Shown here piece by piece: positions 59,475 through 64,000 of a stretch of 64,000 nucleotides of DNA. The position numbers were made by a program, and so were the translations under genes. The notes beneath the pieces are model-generated. The model did no database searches. It was not told the DNA's origin and saw nothing but the letters and a program-made list of their open reading frames with translations. This DNA comes from Ottelia alismoides (lineage: Eukaryota > Streptophyta > Magnoliopsida > Alismatales > Hydrocharitaceae), in assembly GCA_037367405.1 (NCBI GenBank), contig JAZKJV010009324.1:186001-250000 (forward strand), in the 5' to 3' direction. Within the stretch, counting starts at the first letter, position 1, and every line of letters begins with the position of its first letter.

Positions 59475-60521
59475 ACTCCTGCATTTCAGAAGTACCTTAA
59501 GGTGAGATGCACACCTAATAGGGTTAGCAGAAGACCAAAAGCCGTGTTGAGAAACACGTTCTATCAGTAGCCACGACTTGTGCAATAAAGTACTCGTTTC
59601 CAAGGAAATGAAGAGACATGGGTGCACACTATGTAGTGGGTCATGTTGATGACATCGCGTTTGCACGCACTCTCCTAGACAACGGTTCCTCAATTAACTT
59701 AATGCCCACAGCCCTCTATGAGCGGCTTAATCTCGGACCTCTTAGGAAATCTAGAGCCATCCTGTAATTTGCTGATAAATCAACCAAGAGGTCTCAAGGA
59801 GAATTGAGGAATGTTGTGATCAAAGTCGAGGGCCAGGAATACATGGTGGACTTCACTATCCTAGATATGGAATCCCCTCGTAATTGGAGAGACTCCCAGA
59901 TCATCTTAGGTAGGCCCTTCCTCAGAACAGCAGAGGCCTTGTTTGATTATAAGATCGGGAAGATCCAGTTCTAAACTCCAGGCGGAGATGAGGAACTCGA
60001 GATGAAGCAGACTAGATGGCAGAGACCAGATTCCGAATCCAGCACCGAGTATTCTTCAACCGAAGCAGACTGCGATCATGTAGACACAGTTGGGCCATGG
60101 AGACAGAACCCAGCCAGCACCGATGAGTCCCTCCCCTCCGGAGATGATCCCATGCATGAGTCAGTTTGCGAGGTCCTAAGAGACGAGTATAGCTCAGAAC
60201 TTGCATCGCCCTACATCTTTGATGACTTAGAGGCCCAGCTGGGCCTGTCAGTCCTTCCCTCTTTAGGATAATCGGAAGATGAGGATGACGAGTCAGACGT
60301 GGCTTTTGCCGATTGCATGGAGACCTTTGATGATCCGACTCCAGAGACGAATAACTTGGTGGCCGCAATTACAGATAAAGATCCAGCCACTTCCAACACC
60401 GAGCCAGATTCGATTGAGCCAGATTTCCTAGACAATCACACCATACCTGAGCTCAAGCCTTTACCCACAACACTGAAAGACTACGTTCACATGCCCCTTT
60501 GGTACCTATGCTTTCAGGTGC
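59475..60521 (+). pseudogene. Element D protease and linker, decayed, with RT front deleted
   Basis: The protease active site reads LLDNGSS at about 59680, with FADKSTKRS and IILGRPFLRTA following. Stops at about 59608, 59764, 59971 and 60268 and an extra frameshift near 59530 break it. The linker to RT ([11 protein letters not shown] at about 60449-60480) joins directly to a block equivalent to A's 30313, so about 575 bases present in A are missing. That removes the start of RT and its first catalytic Asp (FLDGYSG block). Confidence 0.8.
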
Positions 60522-62648
60522 ATGCCCTTTGGGTTATGCAATGCTCCAGGTACTTTCCAAAGGTGCAGGATTGCTGTATTCGCGGAAATGGTCTGCGAAT
60601 TCCTAGAAGTCTTCATGGATGACTTCTCGGTCCACGGCAATTCCTTCGATTGTTGTCCTAGGAATCTGGACCGAGTCCTCAAACGATGTTGTGAGGTCAA
60701 TCTGGTGCTCTCCTGGAAGAAAAGTCACTTCATGGTGACGGAGGGCATTGTGTTGGGGCACGTCATCTCCAAGAGTGGAATGGAGGTTGACCTTGCCAAG
60801 GTGGACGTGATCAGACGACTCCAGCCACCAACCAACGTCAAGCAATTGCAGTCGTTCCTCGGGCATGTCGGATTTTATCGGAGGTTCATCAAAGATTTTT
60901 CTAAGATTGCCCAACCGCTAACTGAGATTTTAGGCAAAGACATGGAGTTTATCGTTGATAACAAATGTCTTGAGGCCTTTAAGCTATTACAAGGAATGAT
61001 CATGGACGCACCTATCCTACAAGCCCCAAATTGGTCTCTACCTTTTGAGATCAAGACAGATGCCTCAGATTTTGATGTTGGGGCTGTGTTAGGACAGAGA
61101 AGAGATGACGTCCCGTTCGCAATTCACTACGCAGGCAAAGTGATTGATATCGCTCAGCGTAACTATACAGTTACAGAAAAGGAGATGCTTGCGGTAGTGT
61201 TTGCCTTGGACAAGCTCAGATCTCATTTAATTGGATCCAAGATAATTGTGTTCACTGACCATATGACGCTACGATACTTGATGGAGAAAAAGGACGTGAA
61301 GGCGCGCCTTCTTCGGTGGATTTTGCTTATCCAGGAGTTTGATTTGGACATCTGTGATAAACCTGGAAAGAAGAACGTAGTAGCTGATCATCTCTCTCAT
61401 CTCGAAGATCTTAATACTTCCGAGGATTCACCTATTCGAGACTCCTTCCCTGACGAGTCGATTTTTGTTGTCGACTCACTCCCATGGTACGCCAACATCG
61501 TGAACTATCTTGTCTCCAAGAAGGTTCCCGAAGATTGGTCCAAGAGCCACATCGACCGACTGAAGTCGGACGCTAGACACTACCATTGGGAGGATCCGAT
61601 CCTTTTCTTCGAAGGACTGGATTGTGTCTGGAGACGGTGTATTCCTCAGGAGGAATACCAGAGTGTCTTTTCTTTATGCCATAGCTTAGAGGCAGGAGGA
61701 CACCACTCCGGGAAGAGGACCGCATGGAAGGTACTTCAATGTGGCTTTTACTGGCCGACTCTGTTTCGCGATGCCATCACCTTTGCGAAGTCGTGCCCAG
61801 TATGTCAGAGAATGGGAGGAACCGTTGGTTCCAAGGATGAGATGCCGATGCAACCTGTCATCATTTGTGATGTCTTTGACGCCTGGGGCATCGATTTCAT
61901 GGGCCCATTCCCTGTTAGCCACGGGTTCGAATATATCCTTCTTGCGGTAGATTATCTATCCAGATGGGTGGAGGCTATCCCGACCCGAGCCGCAGACAGT
62001 AGGAATGTCTGTAAATTCATCAGAGAGCACATCATCTCTAGGTTCGGGATCCCCAAAATGATGATATCAGACAGGGGTAGCCACTTTGTAAATCGGGAGG
62101 TGAAGAAACTTGTGAAGGACTACGGCATCGAACACCGTGTCGTGAGTCCTTACCACCAACAGACCAATGGTATGGCTGAGGTGTCGAATAGGGAGGTGAA
62201 AACTGTATTGCAAAAGCTTGTCCGCCCAGACAGGAAGGACTGGTCTCAGATCTTGGATCAAGTCCTCTGGGCGTATACGACAGCTTACAAGACACTGTTA
62301 GGAACCTCCCCATTCCGAATGGTATTCGGAAAGCCATGCCATTTGCCCGCAGAGTTAGTGCATAAATCAGAGTGGGCAATTAAGAAGGTCAACTGGAACA
62401 CACACCTTAGGCAGAAGCAGAGAGAAATGGATCTAAATGAGCTTGTGGAAGTCAGAAACCGCGCATATGACAACAGTTTAGTGTACAAGGACAAGGTGAA
62501 GCGTTGGCATGATAGATATATCAGACGAAAGACCTTTGTTCCTGGACAGAAGGTATGGTTGTTTAATGCTAGGCTGAAGATCTTCCAAGGCAAGTTGAAG
62601 TCCAAGTGGACAGGCCCATTTGTCATCCGTACGGTGCATGATAGTTGA
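60522..62648 (+). pseudogene. pol: Element D RT (partial)-RNase H-integrase, 708-codon frame
   Basis: The open frame starts within RT at [10 protein letters not shown]. It has FMDD (Asp33, Asp34), the RT thumb to about residue 160, RNase H with Asp180, Glu221, Asp246 and Asp289, the integrase zinc region (His387, His394 or 395, Cys425, Cys428), and the integrase core Asp458, Asp517, Glu553 (D,D-35-E). [17 protein letters not shown] block near the C-terminus is typical of Athila/gypsy integrase tails. The RT is not functional because its front is deleted. The stop at 62646 interrupts the frame early, since matching sequence continues in the same frame to about 62825. Confidence 0.87.
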
Positions 62649-62825
62649 TGTGTCGAGATCTCAGATCTCGCAGATGACGCACCGACATTCCTGGTGAATG
62701 GACAACTGTTGAAGCACTTCGTCGAATCCAATGAGCAGTTAGTCCATGTTGAGGAGATTGTATTCATGCGCGAGACAGATTCAGCAGATACACCTCGAGC
62801 CGCGTATGAGACCTTGCATCAGTAA
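62649..62825 (+). pseudogene. Element D pol C-terminal tail after premature stop
   Basis: The same frame continues about 59 codons and aligns with A's 32468-32650 (VNGQLLK block), ending at a stop at 62823. It shows that the stop at 62646 is a later mutation. Confidence 0.7.
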
Positions 62826-64000
62826 GCTCTAGCCATCAGCAGCATCTTGAAAGATTCAGACCGACTCACTTGTATATATATCATCATTCATGTACATTCT
62901 GTCCTTTTTCCCCGCGACTCTAGTAAACCATCCCCGCCTCATTGATCACTATCTTGGACTATACTTAGGATGACCAGATCCTAAGTATAGGGGGGATGAG
63001 CCACCTGAGTCGGTTCATTGTACATTCTCCAGATCACATTGGTCCTCATACTCACTTCCGTCCTATACTTAGGCTGACCTGAGCCTAAGTATAGGGGGGG
63101 CCAATGCCCGCATTGTATATTCATCCATTTCTCCTCTTGACCTCGTCCGCCCCATTCTTGTTCTTCTTCTACACTTAGGTTGCCAGAGCCTAAGTATAGG
63201 GGGCGGAGCGACTTCTATACATTTTTGTTATTTTAGCTCTCCCATGCTTAGCACGAGATATGTCTTTTTCCTCGCTTTTCATGCTCTGAGGACATAGCAC
63301 ATGCTAAGTATAGGGGGCGTGTATATATTACATGTATACTTTACCCATAGCTCGTACTTTCACGTATTTTCGCGTATTTTTGTATATATTTTGCAATAAT
63401 TACGGGTGGGTAAAAAATGAAGAAAAAATTTTTTTGTTGTATAATACTTGTAACTTTTGTAAAAATTGAAAAAAATGTATACTTATATATTGTATAACAC
63501 TTGTAAAATTTGTATAACACCTATAAAACTCTTGTAAATTGTTGTAACATAGGAGGTATACCAATGTTTTGAAAGAAAAAATAACAAAAACAAAAAACAA
63601 AACAAAATAAAAAAACAAAAAAGCAGGCTTCTTATTTACTCTTGCATATCATCCTTGCAAAAAAAAGAAAGAAAAAGAGTCTTGCATTTCATTCATCTAC
63701 ATAGCATATCATCTACATCTCATCTGCATATCTTGCATATGCAAGGTGAAAAGCTAGTGGGTTCTGAACCAAGTTATGAGTAGATATTGAGGATGGACTT
63801 GATTTGACCTTAATCCACCTAATTTCATAGGAACCTTATAGGAACTGGAGTTAAGATTTCTCAGGTCAAGTGACTTAATTCTTTGAGTCCACAAGTCTAT
63901 GTTCACATGTCATATTGATTATTCTAAGTAGATATCGCGTGCACACGCATGATTCTTTTAGATAATGACCTAACTTGGACAAGCACAATGCACGTAGCAC
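62826..64000 (+). mobile_element. Element D 3' untranslated region, runs off window
   Basis: Noncoding. It has the stem-loop array, then AT-rich sequence with a short run of TTGTATAACACTTGTAAAA-like repeats (63430-63550), then blocks shared with A and C (GGGTTCTGAACCAAGTTATGAG and CCTTAATCCACCTAATTT). The polypurine tract and 3' LTR are not reached. Confidence 0.78.
62959..63318 (+). repeat. PPT-like stem-loop array of element D (4 copies)
   Basis: Unit 1 pairs CTATACTTAGGAT (62959-62971) perfectly with ATCCTAAGTATAG (62978-62990). Unit 2 is at 63062-63100, unit 3 at 63168-63204, and unit 4 with a long loop at 63241-63318. All end in AAGTATAGGGGG. Confidence 0.85.

Larger units (their letters stand above)
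52266..64000 (+). mobile_element. Element D: Athila-like gypsy retrotransposon, 3' end beyond window
   Basis: 5' LTR 52266-55607, primer site, long leader, decayed gag and protease, a long RT-RNase H-integrase frame, stem-loop array and 3' untranslated region. The 3' LTR would begin shortly after 64000, judging by the A and C layouts. The preceding ATTGC (52261-52265) is the candidate target duplication. Confidence 0.85.

Noticed and set aside
62826..64000. Envelope-like frame downstream of pol, as in some Athila elements
   Set aside because: No frame with a signal peptide or membrane segments occurs between pol and the 3' region in A or D; sequence there is the stem-loop array and AT-rich DNA.

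Overview
The window looks like repeat-rich nuclear DNA of a flowering plant (possibly a monocot, but the species cannot be named from this sequence). It contains no host gene, tRNA, rRNA or CRISPR array that I can support. Almost every base belongs to long-terminal-repeat (LTR) retrotransposons of the Ty3/gypsy superfamily, most likely the Athila-type lineage. The evidence is primer-binding sites complementary to plant tRNA-Asp, LTRs of about 2.7-3.6 kb opening with TGATGAA, Athila-like gag, an FMDD reverse-transcriptase box, and polypurine tracts of the form AAGTATAGGGGG. I name five elements A to E.

Layout. 1-12690 is element E (minus strand, broken and rearranged). Its left LTR runs off the window, its 3' internal end is at 3049-5127, and then comes a mosaic of E-type and D-type LTR pieces (5128-12690). 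An inversion of about 6.9 kb appears to have split E's right LTR. E sits in the 5' leader of element A. A is on the plus strand: leader from 12691, gag from 13407, pol to 32689, 3' LTR from 34375. A's gag is split by element B (14875-27914, minus), a near-intact 13 kb insertion with long, very similar LTRs. A's 3' LTR is split by element C (37930-49490, plus), flanked by the 5-bp duplication GTGAG. Next comes a decayed LINE (L1-type) fragment on the minus strand (about 49507-52265), then element D (52266 to beyond 64000, plus), which keeps a 708-codon RT-RNase H-integrase frame but has lost the front of its RT.

How they relate. A and D carry decayed but recognisable gag-protease-RT-RNase H-integrase. 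B and C carry no capsid, RT or integrase; each has one long reading frame built around a retroviral-type aspartic protease with a long unfamiliar N-terminus and an acidic C-terminus. In B this frame is intact (644 codons) in a young insertion. C shares its U3, primer site, leader, 3' untranslated region and polypurine tract with A, so it looks like a non-autonomous partner of an A-like element.

The most interesting signals are: (1) the protease-only coding element seen in B and C; (2) a conserved RNA fold of about 62-69 nt upstream of the coding region in all five elements, with an invariant GA(C/A)AAGAT core and an inner hairpin whose stem differs in every element; (3) arrays of stem-loops ending in polypurine-tract copies between the coding region and the 3' LTR; (4) long palindromes centred on CACGTG in the LTRs. 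All domain assignments were made by reading the sequence; none was checked against a database.
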